Shown: positions 1-8,125, numbered from the stretch's first letter. The stretch is DNA of 21,464 nucleotides from Thermococcus sp. (GCA_015522395.1 WAMH01000186.1:1-21464); one strand, 5' to 3'. The notes: generated from the letters alone by a model not told the origin. Made by a program: numbers and translations.

Positions 1-175
1 CCCAGATTCCGGTGTAGACGTGCCAGTTCACCCCCGTGCCGGTGTCGATTATCAGGGCTTCTCCGCCATCCCGAACGAGGTAGACGTTGGAGTCCCAGCC
101 CATTCCGCGGAGCATCACCGTGTGGGGAGGTATCTCGATTGGGATCGCACGATATCCTCGCACGTTCAACGCCAT
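1..175 (-). CDS. Metallo-beta-lactamase-fold hydrolase, N-terminal part (runs off the window)
   Basis: The complement encodes the first 58 or so residues, MALNVRGYRAIPIEIPPHTV, then a stretch with GWDSNVYLV and LIIDTGTG. The pattern hydrophobic-N-x-Y-L-V followed by a beta strand ending in IDTGTG is the usual opening of metallo-beta-lactamase-fold hydrolases; the metal-binding HxHxDH motif lies beyond the window edge, so activity and substrate cannot be judged. The start is uncertain. ATG at 175 directly follows GAGGTG, which is too close for a normal ribosome site; ATG at 214 in the same frame gives 13 more residues without a good site; ATG at 115 gives a shorter protein that still keeps the fold. 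The gene is divergent from the M20 peptidase and probably shares the symmetric TATA element at 281-288. Confidence 0.75.
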   Translation of the reverse strand, partial: MALNVRGYRAIPIEIPPHTVMLRGMGWDSNVYLVRDGGEALIIDTGTGVNWHVYTGIW

Positions 176-240
176 CACCTCTAGAAGGGGCTCGAGGGGG
201 GACCGCGTCTTCATCTCGGGGGAGCAGTCCCGTCAGGAGG

Positions 241-256
241 GATGAATCTCTTCATC
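241..256. promoter_or_regulatory. Short dyad GATGAA-tctc-TTCATC downstream of the leftward TATA box
   Basis: GATGAA at 241-246 and TTCATC at 251-256 form a perfect 6-bp inverted repeat with a 4-base spacer. It lies where leftward transcription from the TATA element at 281-288 should begin, so it could be a repressor site or a leader hairpin of the metallo-beta-lactamase-fold gene. Function is inference only. Confidence 0.35.
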
Positions 257-279
257 GCCCTTCAAACCTACGCGGGGAG

Positions 280-291
280 GTTTATAAACTC
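280..291. promoter_or_regulatory. Symmetric TATA element shared by two divergent genes
   Basis: GTTTATAAACTC contains the palindrome TTTATAAA (281-288), a good archaeal box A in both directions. Rightward it predicts a start near 310, just before the AGGTGA ribosome site of the peptidase. Leftward it predicts a start near 258, before the metallo-beta-lactamase-fold gene. Confidence 0.6.
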
Positions 292-319
292 AACCGCCAA
301 TGTGAGTTAGGTGACCCAA

Positions 320-1369
320 ATGAAGACAGAACGTGCGAAGGAGATACTCCTTCAGCTTTTGAAAATTCCCTCACCCTCGGGGAAGGAAGACCGGATAATG
401 CTCCACATCATGGAGTTCCTCCATAAACTAGACTACGACGTCCACATCGAGAGCGACGGCGAGATTATAGACCTCGTCGTTAACCCCGATGCCGATCTCT
501 TCTACGAGGTTCACGTTGATACAATCCCCGTAAGGGCCGAACCCTTCGTCAGGGGCAACATAATCTACGGAACCGGCTCGAGCGACATAAAGGGAGGGGC
601 AGCGGCGATACTCCTCATGACGGAGAGCCTCCGGAAGGAAGGCAAAGACCTCAATGTTGGCGTCGTCTTCGTCAGCGACGAGGAGCTTGGAGGAAGGGGA
701 AGCGCCCTCTTCATGGAACGCTACAGGCCCAAGATGGCGGTCGTCCTGGAGCCGACCGATCTAGAGGTCCACATCGCACATGCGGGCAACATAGAGGCCT
801 ATTTCGAGGTGGACGGTAAAGAGGCTCACGGCGCCTGCCCCGAAAGCGGTGTCAACGCGATTGAGGAGACCTACAAGATGCTGGAGGAGATGAAGAAGCT
901 CGAGCCGTTCAAGCAGAAGGGCAAGTACTTCGACCCGCACATCGGTATACAGGAACTCGTCTGCGAAAACCCCGTCTATCTCATCCCAGCGCTCTGTAAG
1001 GGACGGCTTGAGGCCAGACTCCTCCCGGACCAGGAGGTGGAGGATATACTCGACCTTCTCGACCCGATATTCGACGAGTACACCCTGAAGTACGAGTACA
1101 CTGAGATATGGGACGGCTACGAGCTCGAGGAGGGCGAAGAGATAGTCCAGCTCGCCAAGAAGGCGATGGAGAGGACGGAGGTAGACGAGTTCGGCGGAAT
1201 GAGGAGCTGGACGGACGCGATAAACTTCATGTACAACGGGACAAAGACGATAGTCTTCGGCCCCGGCAACCTAGATATCTCACACACGAAGAACGAGCAC
1301 ATCGATGTCAGGGATGTCGTTACCGCGAGCGAGTTCCTCAAGGTTCTCAACGAGGTCTACGGCAGCTAG
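320..1369 (+). CDS. M20-family metallopeptidase / amidohydrolase (ArgE/DapE/LysK-like)
   Basis: A 349-residue zinc-dependent hydrolase of the M20 group (peptidase/deacetylase fold with an inserted dimerisation domain). Expected metal and catalytic residues are visible: His65 and Asp67 in YEVHVDT, Asp89 in GSSDIKGG, the Glu121-Glu122 pair in SDEELGG, Glu144 in VLEPTD, and His322 in SHTKNEHI near the C-terminus. The family removes acyl or aminoacyl groups from amino acids or small peptides. Similarity in size and motifs to LysW-lysine/ornithine hydrolase (LysK/ArgE-like) is suggestive, but no lysine or arginine biosynthesis genes are nearby, so the substrate is not assigned. The start is ATG 320, five bases after AGGTGA (309-314); an in-frame GTG at 311 overlaps that ribosome site and is unlikely. 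It is divergent from the gene at 1-175 and convergent with the helicase. Confidence 0.85.
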   Translation: MKTERAKEILLQLLKIPSPSGKEDRIMLHIMEFLHKLDYDVHIESDGEIIDLVVNPDADLFYEVHVDTIPVRAEPFVRGNIIYGTGSSDIKGGAAAILLMTESLRKEGKDLNVGVVFVSDEELGGRGSALFMERYRPKMAVVLEPTDLEVHIAHAGNIEAYFEVDGKEAHGACPESGVNAIEETYKMLEEMKKLEPFKQKGKYFDPHIGIQELVCENPVYLIPALCKGRLEARLLPDQEVEDILDLLDPIFDEYTLKYEYTEIWDGYELEEGEEIVQLAKKAMERTEVDEFGGMRSWTDAINFMYNGTKTIVFGPGNLDISHTKNEHIDVRDVVTASEFLKVLNEVYGS

Positions 1370-1392
1370 TTAGGGCAAGCCTTATTATGAGC

Positions 1393-1415
1393 CCCCCACC
1401 AGTAACTGGTGGGGG
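1393..1415. terminator. Perfect 10-bp GC-rich hairpin between convergent genes
   Basis: CCCCCACCAG (1393-1402), loop TAA, CTGGTGGGGG (1406-1415). It sits 24 bases after the peptidase stop and 10 bases after the helicase stop codon on the other strand, so both transcripts would carry it near their 3' ends. It lacks the T-run of typical archaeal intrinsic terminators, so a role in 3'-end stability or as a transcription roadblock is equally possible. Confidence 0.5.
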
Positions 1416-1424
1416 TCAGGTACT

Positions 1425-4208
1425 CTACGATTCGCCCGCCTTTTCTCCTTCTTCGCCCTTCTCCTTCTTGTCCACCCAGAAGCGCCTCGTTCTTATGAAC
1501 TGCCTCTCGCGCTCCATTAATGCAACCAAAAGCGCGTCGCCCCTATATTGGGCCAATATCCTTGCCGCCGTGTCCGGCCCGGTTCCGTAGCTCGCTAAAG
1601 CCAGAACGGCCTCGAAGCCGTAGGAATCCACGAGGTCGGCGGCCTTGAGCAATTTCCTGTAGGTTCTCTCCTCCTTCCTTTCGAGAGGCTTTCCGTGGCG
1701 AACCTTCTCAAGCACCGGCAGGAACTCCTCCACATCTATCGGGTGAGCTATTGCTAACATCTTCGAGCCGCAGCGCGGGCACTCCCTATCTTCGATGCTC
1801 CTCAGCCTCGAAACCCCTGTCTTCGAGTGCCAGCCGCAGTTGGTACAGACTAACACGACTTCGTGGTCGAGCAGCCTGTTCCTGAACAGTTCGAGGATCT
1901 CGTACCTTTCAAGCGTTCCGCTCAGCAGGAACTCGCCGCCAACCGTCATGTTGAGCCTCGCCAGCGTCGAGGGCTCCCTTCTAAGCTCTGTCTTCACTCT
2001 CATCGTGCCCCTCTTGAGCATCTCCAGCACCAGCTCCCCCCTGCGAACGTCCACCTTGTCGTGGTACAGCTCGTTGAGGGTTTCCCTCTCGATTACAGTC
2101 CCCTCGAAGAGCCTCTCAACGCGCCTTATCTTAGCGTCCCTTCTCAGGGCACCAAAGCGCTTCGCAACGTTCAGCATGCGCCAGCGGTAAGCGTGCGAAT
2201 CTCTCAGCGCCCTGGCAACTATGAACTCTAAGCTCTCCGGCTCCCCGTAGAGGTAGCCCTTCACCTCCTCAGGGTTCAGCTGGAAGGGCGTCTTGAACAC
2301 TATCGCGTGGGCCTGCGCCCTGACCGAGAAGACCCCCCCGTAGCGCAGGATCAGGAATGAATGCACGAGCCTTCCGAGGGCTTCGTTAGTCCTGTTGCCA
2401 AAGTCCGCGTGGATTACCAGTACCTTTGGCGTGCTCTCCACGACAATATCCCTGTCGGTTGAAAACGGTTCGCTCTTTATCTCCCCGAAGGCCCTTTCCA
2501 GTTCCCTCTCCCTGAACTCTACGCCCTCCAAAAGCTCCTTCGCCTTCTCAAAGTCAAAGGCCAACTCCCTCTTCAGCCTGCCGACGGCAAAGGCAACGCT
2601 GAAGGGGACGGGAATCATCTCGCCCTCCCAGCTCGGTATCGCGCTCTCCAAACTCCTGCTTTCGCGAACCTTGATCAAACGGCTCTCGTCGTCTATCTTG
2701 AGCACTATCCAGCTCCGCCCGTTCATGACGAAGTCCATGCCCTCCTCAAGATCCATCACGAACCGCTCATCCAGCCGCCCTATGATGTGCCCGCTCCCGG
2801 CGTCGAAGACCCTCCAAGAAACCTCGTCCGGGATCGTCGAGAGGTTCTCGTAGTAGTACTGGAACGCCCCCCTACGGAGGTAGAGGAGGTTTTTCCCCTC
2901 GTCGTAGCCTATCAGCCGGGCGTCCTCGAGAACCCCCATGACATCAAGGTAGTCCTCCCAGCTTAAATCTCTGTAAACGTAGGCTCCCCTCGCTATCTCA
3001 TAGGGCTTCTCGCGCGGCAGACGCTTGTACTCAACGAGAAGGCCCACGATAAAGTGAGCGAGAACATCAAGGCCGCCCATCGGCTTGACCGCCTCAAAGC
3101 GCCCCTCCAGGGCGTGCTTCGCTATTATCAAACTCTGGAAGTAGTCCTCGACGTTGGAGGTTATCACATAGGCCTCGCTGACCTCTCCAACCCTGTGCTT
3201 CGCCCTCCCCGCACGCTGGACCAAACGGTTCACCTGGCGCGGACTCATGTACTGAATCACGACGTCGACGTCGCCGATGTCTATGCCTAACTCCATCGAC
3301 GAAGTGCAGATTAAGGCCCGGATTTTTCCCTCCTTGAGCGCCCTCTCCGCCTTTATCCTTGCCTCCTTGGCGAGGGAGCCGTGGTGAACCTCAACGGGTT
3401 TACCCCAGGCTTTCAACCGGTGTGCTAAAATCTCGGCGAACTGGCGGGTGTTGGTGAAGATGAGTGCCTTTCCATACTTTTCCACTATCTCCCAGAGAAG
3501 CCTTAAGCGGGCTGCTATCTCAGGCGAGAGGCTCAGCTCCCGGGCGAGTTTTTCGTCTTTCTCGTCCGGCTTTGGGTAGAGGACATGGAAGCGGTAGTTC
3601 TTCTTCCAGGAAGGCTTTACTATGGTATCGGCTTTAAGCCACTCCCTTACCTCGTCCTCGTTGCCGACCGTTGCGGTCATTCCTATCCTCTTGAACTCCG
3701 CAATCTCTGCTAAACGCTCAAGGTTAAGAAGGAGCTGTGCCCCGCGCTTGTTGTCCACCAGCTCGGCTATCTCGTCGACGATGACGAACTTCACGTTCTC
3801 AAGGTGTTTTCTGAGTGATTTGACCGTTAGGATGACGCCGAGGGTTTCAGGGGTTATAATGAGCATCTGGGGCGGGTTCTTCGTCTGCTTGGCCTTTCTG
3901 TAGGCTGAAGTGTCGCCGTGCCTGATTTCAACGGTTACTCCCAGCTTTCTTCCCCACCACTCGAGCCTCTCGAGCAGATCCCTGTTCAGGGCCTTGAGTG
4001 GAGCCACATACAGGACAGAAATCGGCTTAAGGCTGTTCTCAAGGATTTCGTTGAACACCGGTAGAACAGCGGCCTCGGTCTTTCCCGAGCCGGTTGGAGC
4101 TATTATCAGGACGCTCTTTCCTCCGCTAACCTCTCTGAAGGCGTCCTGCTGGAGCCTGTTGAGTTTTCCGAAGCGCTCTCGAATGGCTCTCTTGATGAGG
4201 GGGTGCAT
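1425..4208 (-). CDS. lhr: Lhr-type superfamily 2 helicase with C-terminal zinc cluster
   Basis: A 927-residue ATP-dependent helicase of the Lhr (large helicase-related) family, which unwinds or anneals nucleic acid and is linked in archaea to DNA repair or RNA metabolism. Visible in order: Walker A APTGSGKT (37-44), motif Ia APLKAL, motif II DEIA (145-148), motif III MTAT (177-180), FTNTRQ, ELGIDIG (306-312), motif VI QRAGRAKHR (331-339), the long Lhr-specific C-terminal region, and four cysteines C788-x2-C791...C810-x2-C813 that should bind zinc. Motif II ends in Ala where Lhr proteins commonly have His. Length suits archaeal Lhr1 or Lhr2; the zinc cluster may point to the Lhr2 subgroup, but I cannot settle this. 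No ribosome site precedes ATG 4208, and the TATA box sits about 25 bases upstream, so the mRNA is probably leaderless. The C-terminal tail is Lys/Glu-rich and of low complexity. Confidence 0.9.
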   Translation of the reverse strand: MHPLIKRAIRERFGKLNRLQQDAFREVSGGKSVLIIAPTGSGKTEAAVLPVFNEILENSLKPISVLYVAPLKALNRDLLERLEWWGRKLGVTVEIRHGDTSAYRKAKQTKNPPQMLIITPETLGVILTVKSLRKHLENVKFVIVDEIAELVDNKRGAQLLLNLERLAEIAEFKRIGMTATVGNEDEVREWLKADTIVKPSWKKNYRFHVLYPKPDEKDEKLARELSLSPEIAARLRLLWEIVEKYGKALIFTNTRQFAEILAHRLKAWGKPVEVHHGSLAKEARIKAERALKEGKIRALICTSSMELGIDIGDVDVVIQYMSPRQVNRLVQRAGRAKHRVGEVSEAYVITSNVEDYFQSLIIAKHALEGRFEAVKPMGGLDVLAHFIVGLLVEYKRLPREKPYEIARGAYVYRDLSWEDYLDVMGVLEDARLIGYDEGKNLLYLRRGAFQYYYENLSTIPDEVSWRVFDAGSGHIIGRLDERFVMDLEEGMDFVMNGRSWIVLKIDDESRLIKVRESRSLESAIPSWEGEMIPVPFSVAFAVGRLKRELAFDFEKAKELLEGVEFRERELERAFGEIKSEPFSTDRDIVVESTPKVLVIHADFGNRTNEALGRLVHSFLILRYGGVFSVRAQAHAIVFKTPFQLNPEEVKGYLYGEPESLEFIVARALRDSHAYRWRMLNVAKRFGALRRDAKIRRVERLFEGTVIERETLNELYHDKVDVRRGELVLEMLKRGTMRVKTELRREPSTLARLNMTVGGEFLLSGTLERYEILELFRNRLLDHEVVLVCTNCGWHSKTGVSRLRSIEDRECPRCGSKMLAIAHPIDVEEFLPVLEKVRHGKPLERKEERTYRKLLKAADLVDSYGFEAVLALASYGTGPDTAARILAQYRGDALLVALMERERQFIRTRRFWVDKKEKGEEGEKAGES

Positions 4209-4226
4209 GGTTGGACATCTTCTGGG

Positions 4227-4238
4227 CGATTTATAACC
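4227..4238 (-). promoter_or_regulatory. Helicase promoter (TATA), predicting a leaderless mRNA
   Basis: On the complement GGTTATAAATCG centres near 4233, about 25 bases before ATG 4208. The transcript start would therefore fall on or within a base or two of the start codon, in line with the missing ribosome site. Confidence 0.6.
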
Positions 4239-4249
4239 CTAACCGCTAA

Positions 4250-4259
4250 GCTTATAAAT
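4250..4259 (+). promoter_or_regulatory. TATA box of the MFS transporter
   Basis: GCTTATAAAT centres near 4255 and predicts transcription from about 4280, immediately before the ribosome site GGTGAT (4281-4286). The tandem palindromes at 4260-4281 lie between this box and the predicted start. Confidence 0.6.
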
Positions 4260-4281
4260 CGATATATCGTTCGATACATCG
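4260..4281. promoter_or_regulatory. Putative operator: two tandem CGATAYATCG palindromes
   Basis: CGATATATCG (4260-4269) is a perfect 10-bp palindrome and CGATACATCG (4272-4281) differs at one base. Their starts are 12 bases apart, just over one helical turn. Placement directly after the TATA box and over the transcript start is typical of archaeal repressor sites, so a dimeric regulator probably controls this exporter. The regulator is not identified in the window. Confidence 0.55.
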
Positions 4282-4290
4282 GTGATAAAG

Positions 4291-5772
4291 ATGAACGTCG
4301 AGAAGAGCTCAGGGTACGATCTGAGCTACGCGAAGAGGGCCATGCTAGTTGTAGTTATTCTCCCTCTCCTCGTCATGTACACGGAGGCGATGCTTACTCC
4401 CGCTTTGCCGACCATCCAGAAGGAGTTCGCGATAAACCCCAACGACGTGAGCTGGATTCTCACCATCTACCTCCTGGTTGGAACGGTCAGCGTCGCGCTC
4501 TTCGGGAAGCTTGGAGACATGTACGGAAAGAAGAAGATGTTTCTTGTGGCTTTGGCGTTCTACACAACCGGCGTTAGCTTGAACGGCTTTGCCCCGAGCT
4601 TTCACTGGCTCCTGGTCACAAGGGCCATCCAGGGAGTTGGGATGGCCATCTTCCCCCTCGCCTTTGCGCTGGTTAGGGAAGAGTTCCCGCCCGAGATGGT
4701 GCCGCAGGTTCAGGGAATGATAAGCGCGATGTTCGCCGTCGGTATGGTCATAGCCCTTCCCCTCGGCGCGTGGGTCACCCAGAACTACGGGTGGAGGTGG
4801 ACTTACCACTCCGCCGCTCCCTTCGCGATCCTCATGTTCTTCCTGGCATGGAAAGTGCTCAGGGAGAGCCGCTACATAAATCCCGGGAGGGTTGACTGGG
4901 TCGGGGCTGTTCTCCTCACCGTGGCGGTCGTTCCCGCCCTCGTTGGCGTTACACGGGCACCGAACATTGGCTGGACCGCAGAGCAGACGCTCGTTCTCTT
5001 CGGGGTTGCGGTGGTGGGTGCGGCCTTCCTGGTCCTCTGGGAGAAGAAGGCAGAGAACCCTCTCATACCGCTTGGTATCGTCACAGCCAGGAATCCCGCT
5101 ATAGTCAACGTCGGAATAATGCTGGCTGCCTTTGGGATCTCCATGATGAGCCAGGCGGATACATATATCCTCCAGATGAAGCCCCCCTATGGATTCGGCA
5201 AGACTATACTGGAGAGCGGGTTGCTCATGACCCCAATGGCGGGTGTAATGCTCGTCGTCGCCCCCCTTGCAGGTAAGGTCATGCCGAAGATCGGTGCAAA
5301 GCCCCTCGCGGTCGCAGGAGCGCTGACGGCCAGTGCCGGACTCGCGGTGCTCTCGAAGTACGTTACTTCGATGGGCCTCTGGGAGTTTGTGACCCTAATA
5401 ACAATCGTCGGGACCGGGATAACACTGATGAACATCTCCCTCATCAACATCCTCGTCTTCAGCGTTCCCCAGCGCGTCATGGGGGTGGCGACCGGGGCAA
5501 ACAGTCTCTTCAGGAACTTCGGCTCCACTTGGGGGCCAGCCATAGCCGGAACGGTCATGAGTACATACTACATCCTCTTCCACCCGCCCGGGACGCCGAG
5601 CTTTGTACAGATAAAGATACCCACACCGAAGGCCTACGAGGTGCTCTTTGGAACCTCAGCACTGATATACGTCTTCCTCGCCCTGCTGAGCCTTGCCCTT
5701 GTAGAGGTCATGAAAGGGGGCAAGATAAGGGAGGTGGAAGATGCGGGAGAGAAAGAGGTAGTTGTCGAGTGA
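4291..5772 (+). CDS. MFS transporter, DHA2-type (14-helix) drug or metabolite exporter
   Basis: A 493-residue integral membrane protein of the major facilitator superfamily. The first helix carries the pattern LVMYTEAMLTPALPTI seen in drug:H+ antiporters; the loop GKLGDMYGKKKM is MFS motif A between helices 2 and 3, and GMVIALPLGAWVTQNYGWRW is the motif C region in helix 5. Length and the number of hydrophobic stretches fit the 14-helix DHA2 group rather than the 12-helix group. The substrate cannot be read from sequence. The start is ATG 4291, four bases after GGTGAT (4281-4286); an in-frame GTG at 4282 lies inside that site. The gene stands alone, is divergent from the helicase, and has a likely operator in its promoter, consistent with inducible efflux. 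Confidence 0.88.
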   Translation: MNVEKSSGYDLSYAKRAMLVVVILPLLVMYTEAMLTPALPTIQKEFAINPNDVSWILTIYLLVGTVSVALFGKLGDMYGKKKMFLVALAFYTTGVSLNGFAPSFHWLLVTRAIQGVGMAIFPLAFALVREEFPPEMVPQVQGMISAMFAVGMVIALPLGAWVTQNYGWRWTYHSAAPFAILMFFLAWKVLRESRYINPGRVDWVGAVLLTVAVVPALVGVTRAPNIGWTAEQTLVLFGVAVVGAAFLVLWEKKAENPLIPLGIVTARNPAIVNVGIMLAAFGISMMSQADTYILQMKPPYGFGKTILESGLLMTPMAGVMLVVAPLAGKVMPKIGAKPLAVAGALTASAGLAVLSKYVTSMGLWEFVTLITIVGTGITLMNISLINILVFSVPQRVMGVATGANSLFRNFGSTWGPAIAGTVMSTYYILFHPPGTPSFVQIKIPTPKAYEVLFGTSALIYVFLALLSLALVEVMKGGKIREVEDAGEKEVVVE

Positions 5773-5779
5773 TTCAGTT

Positions 5780-5814
5780 CTCATTTTCCCTGTTTCTCTT
5801 TTTGCCCATTTTCC
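5780..5814 (+). terminator. T-rich terminator after the MFS gene
   Basis: Several T runs (CATTTTCCC, TTTCTCTTTTTGCCC, CATTTTCC) begin about 10 bases after the stop. T-rich stretches without a hairpin are the usual archaeal termination signal. They also separate this gene from the convergent alcohol dehydrogenase. Confidence 0.55.
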
Positions 5815-5819
5815 GGCGT

Positions 5820-6959
5820 TCACTCTCCCCTGTACGCCTTCAGATAAAGTTCTTTGATTTCTTTGACGGTAGGCTCAACTGGATTAAAAGCGGTTAACCC
5901 ATCGCGATAGGCTTTCTGTGCCATGTCCTCCAGCCTTGCCATGAAGGTTTCCCCGTCAACTAGCTCGCTCAGCTTTGGAACGTTCGCTCTCAGGTTGAGC
6001 TCTTTAACTTCTCTGAGGAGTTCTCTCCAGTCCTTCAGGTTAAGCTCCCTTGCTATCTCGTCGTAACGTTTCCTCGCGTATTCGCTTTTGCTCGCGTTGA
6101 ACTCGATAACGTAGGGCAGGAGGATTGCGTTGAGGAGTCCGTGTGGACCGATCCACGCCGCCTTGTGACTCATCGCATGAGCTAAACCAAGGCGCGCGTT
6201 CAGGAACGCTATTCCAGCCATCGTGGCTGCGTAGTGCATCTTCTCCCTTGCCTTTTCGTCGCCCTCAAGACTCCTCTCAAGGAAGGCAAAAACGGTTTTC
6301 ATTGCTTTTATTGCCATCGCGTCGCTGAAGTCGTTGGCTACCTTGGTGGTGTAGGCCTCTATTCCATGAACTAGAACATCCAGCCCGGAGTTTCTCGCAA
6401 CTTCCCTCGGCATTGTCATAGGTAACCTGGGGTCGAGTATAGCAACGTCCGGCGCTATCTCCTGACTAACGATGTTGTACTTTACTCCGTTCTTCTTCAG
6501 CACGCTCGCCGCTGAGACCTCACTTCCAGCTCCGCTCGTAGAGGGTATCGCGATGAGTTTGGTTTTGAGTTTGGGAACCGGTTTGGGCTTTGAAAAGCGG
6601 TCGATGAATGCAATCTCCTCGAAGTTCAGCTCCGGAGCGTCGTAGAAGACCTTTAAGGCCTTGGCCGTGTCGATGACGCTCCCTCCACCGAGGGCAACGA
6701 GCAGGTCTGGCTGGAACTCCTCCCTGAGCTTGGGCAGCCGCTCCTCGACCGTCTCAATGCTCGGCTCTGCGGGAAGGCCGGTTATGGAGAAAACCTCCGC
6801 CCCTGCTTCTCTAATGTAATCCTCGGCCTCGCTCAGGAAGCCGTGCCTCTTCATAGACCCTGAGGAGAGTATAAGAACGCGTTCGTAACCAGAGGCCTCT
6901 TTCGAGAGGGCCTCTAAACTCCCTTCACCTTCGATAATCCGGGTTTTCAGCCAGAACAT
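5820..6959 (-). CDS. Iron-containing (group III) alcohol dehydrogenase
   Basis: A 379-residue NAD(P)-dependent dehydrogenase of the iron-activated family. The nucleotide-binding loop GGGSVIDTAK is at 91-100; PSTSGAGSEVS (139-149) is the second conserved stretch; likely metal ligands are Asp194 and His198 in GLDVLVHGIE, His261 in LAHAMSHK, and His273 in GPHGLLNAILLP. In Thermococcales such enzymes interconvert alcohols and aldehydes during peptide or sugar fermentation; the actual substrate is unknown. The start is ATG 6959 after CCGGTGGTG; in-frame GTG codons at 6968 and 6965 overlap that site. A TATA box at 6991-7000 gives it its own promoter, so it need not be cotranscribed with mtnA 76 bases upstream. 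Confidence 0.9.
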   Translation of the reverse strand: MFWLKTRIIEGEGSLEALSKEASGYERVLILSSGSMKRHGFLSEAEDYIREAGAEVFSITGLPAEPSIETVEERLPKLREEFQPDLLVALGGGSVIDTAKALKVFYDAPELNFEEIAFIDRFSKPKPVPKLKTKLIAIPSTSGAGSEVSAASVLKKNGVKYNIVSQEIAPDVAILDPRLPMTMPREVARNSGLDVLVHGIEAYTTKVANDFSDAMAIKAMKTVFAFLERSLEGDEKAREKMHYAATMAGIAFLNARLGLAHAMSHKAAWIGPHGLLNAILLPYVIEFNASKSEYARKRYDEIARELNLKDWRELLREVKELNLRANVPKLSELVDGETFMARLEDMAQKAYRDGLTAFNPVEPTVKEIKELYLKAYRGE

Positions 6960-6990
6960 TGGCACCACCGGATGGAGTTGCGCATGAGGG

Positions 6991-7000
6991 CTTTTAACGT
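6991..7000 (-). promoter_or_regulatory. TATA box of the alcohol dehydrogenase
   Basis: The complement reads ACGTTAAAAG centred near 6995, about 36 bases before ATG 6959. This predicts a short leader beginning near 6970 that includes the GGTGGTG ribosome site. Confidence 0.5.
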
Positions 7001-7035
7001 TCTCGGGGAAAAATCAAAAAGGCCAGATAGAGCCG

Positions 7036-8109
7036 TCATCCCAGATTATTGAACAGCCTCTTCAAGTTCCTCTCAAACGGCGGCCAGACAACGCCCCTGT
7101 CGGTTATTATCCCGGTGAGGTACTTGTGCGGCGTAACGTCGAAGGCAGGGTTGTAGACGTCAACATCAGGGGCAATCTTGCAGCCGCCGCAGGTGAGGAC
7201 TTCCTCCGGCTTGCGCTCCTCTATGGGTATCTCCTTCCCGCTCTTGAGGCTCATGTCTATCGTCGAGAGCGGCGCCACCGTGAAGAACGGTATCCCGTGT
7301 TCCTTCGCGAGGACAGCGAGGCTGTAGGTCCCTATTTTGTTGGCGAAGTCGCCGTTCGCTACGATCCTGTCGGCGCCGACTATTATCGCATCGACCTTTC
7401 CCTGCTGCATCACGAAGCCCGCCATGTTGTCGGTTATGAGCTTGAGCGGAATTCCATCGTAGTGGTACTCCCAGGCGCTCAGGCGGGCGCCCTGAAGGAC
7501 GGGCCTCGTCTCGTCCACCCAGAGGAGCTTGAGGTTTCCATCGCGGTGCATAACCCTGAGCACGGCCCCAACCGTCCCAAGCTGGACAGTGGCGAGGCTG
7601 CCAGCGTTGCAGTGCGTTAAAACGTTCCCCTCGGGCAGAACTTCAGCACCGTAGTGGCCCATCCTGAGGTTGGCCTCGACGTCCTCGTCGGCAATCTTCT
7701 GGGCTTCAGCGACGATGAGCCTCTTTATCTCCTCCAGCGGGCTTTCGAGGTACTCCTCCACAAGCTTCTTGATCCTGTTGAGCGCCCAGAAGAGGTTCAC
7801 AGCGGTTGGCCTCGTGTTCTTGAGCCTGTCGTAAGCGGAATAAAAGCCGTCCATGAACTCGTCCTTCGTTTTAGCTTTAGCTGTGTCCGCGTAGAGGGCT
7901 AAGCCAAAGGCAGCCGCCGTTCCAATGGCAGGCGCACCGCGGACCTTCATCGTGACTATAGCGTCTGCCACCTCATCGACGGTCGTCAGCTCTATTGTTC
8001 TGAACTCCCTCGGAAGGAGCGTCTGGTCAATCATGATGACCTTTCCTTTTTCATAGCGAACGCTCCTCGGGAGCCTCGTGAGTTCTTCAGGCTTATACCT
8101 CAACTCCAC
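7036..8109 (-). CDS. mtnA: S-methyl-5-thioribose-1-phosphate isomerase family (MtnA / aIF2B-like)
   Basis: A 357-residue protein of the MtnA branch of the eIF2B-alpha/beta/delta superfamily. It has RGAPAIG (57-63), the catalytic Cys167 in LTHCNAGS, GADRIVANGD with the catalytic Asp247, and the conserved C-terminal NPAFDVTPHKYLTGIITDRG. MtnA isomerises methylthioribose 1-phosphate to the ribulose form in methionine salvage; related archaeal enzymes act on ribose 1,5-bisphosphate in AMP recycling, but the residues and length here favour the MtnA type. I choose the GTG start at 8109 (protein beginning MELRYKPEEL) because GGGGTGAT lies just upstream and Pyrococcus homologues begin in the same way; a GTG at 8118 would fall inside that site. 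Divergent from the THEP1 NTPase with interleaved promoters. Confidence 0.9.
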   Translation of the reverse strand: MELRYKPEELTRLPRSVRYEKGKVIMIDQTLLPREFRTIELTTVDEVADAIVTMKVRGAPAIGTAAAFGLALYADTAKAKTKDEFMDGFYSAYDRLKNTRPTAVNLFWALNRIKKLVEEYLESPLEEIKRLIVAEAQKIADEDVEANLRMGHYGAEVLPEGNVLTHCNAGSLATVQLGTVGAVLRVMHRDGNLKLLWVDETRPVLQGARLSAWEYHYDGIPLKLITDNMAGFVMQQGKVDAIIVGADRIVANGDFANKIGTYSLAVLAKEHGIPFFTVAPLSTIDMSLKSGKEIPIEERKPEEVLTCGGCKIAPDVDVYNPAFDVTPHKYLTGIITDRGVVWPPFERNLKRLFNNLG

Positions 8110-8125
8110 CGCTATCACCCCAAAG

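Noticed and set aside
2395..2853. Ser/Leu-rich open frame opposite the helicase gene
   Set aside because: Composition is that of an antisense shadow of a Lys/Glu-rich protein; no start signals.
7126..7620. 164-codon open frame opposite mtnA
   Set aside because: It lies wholly within a well-identified conserved gene and shows no recognisable protein motif.
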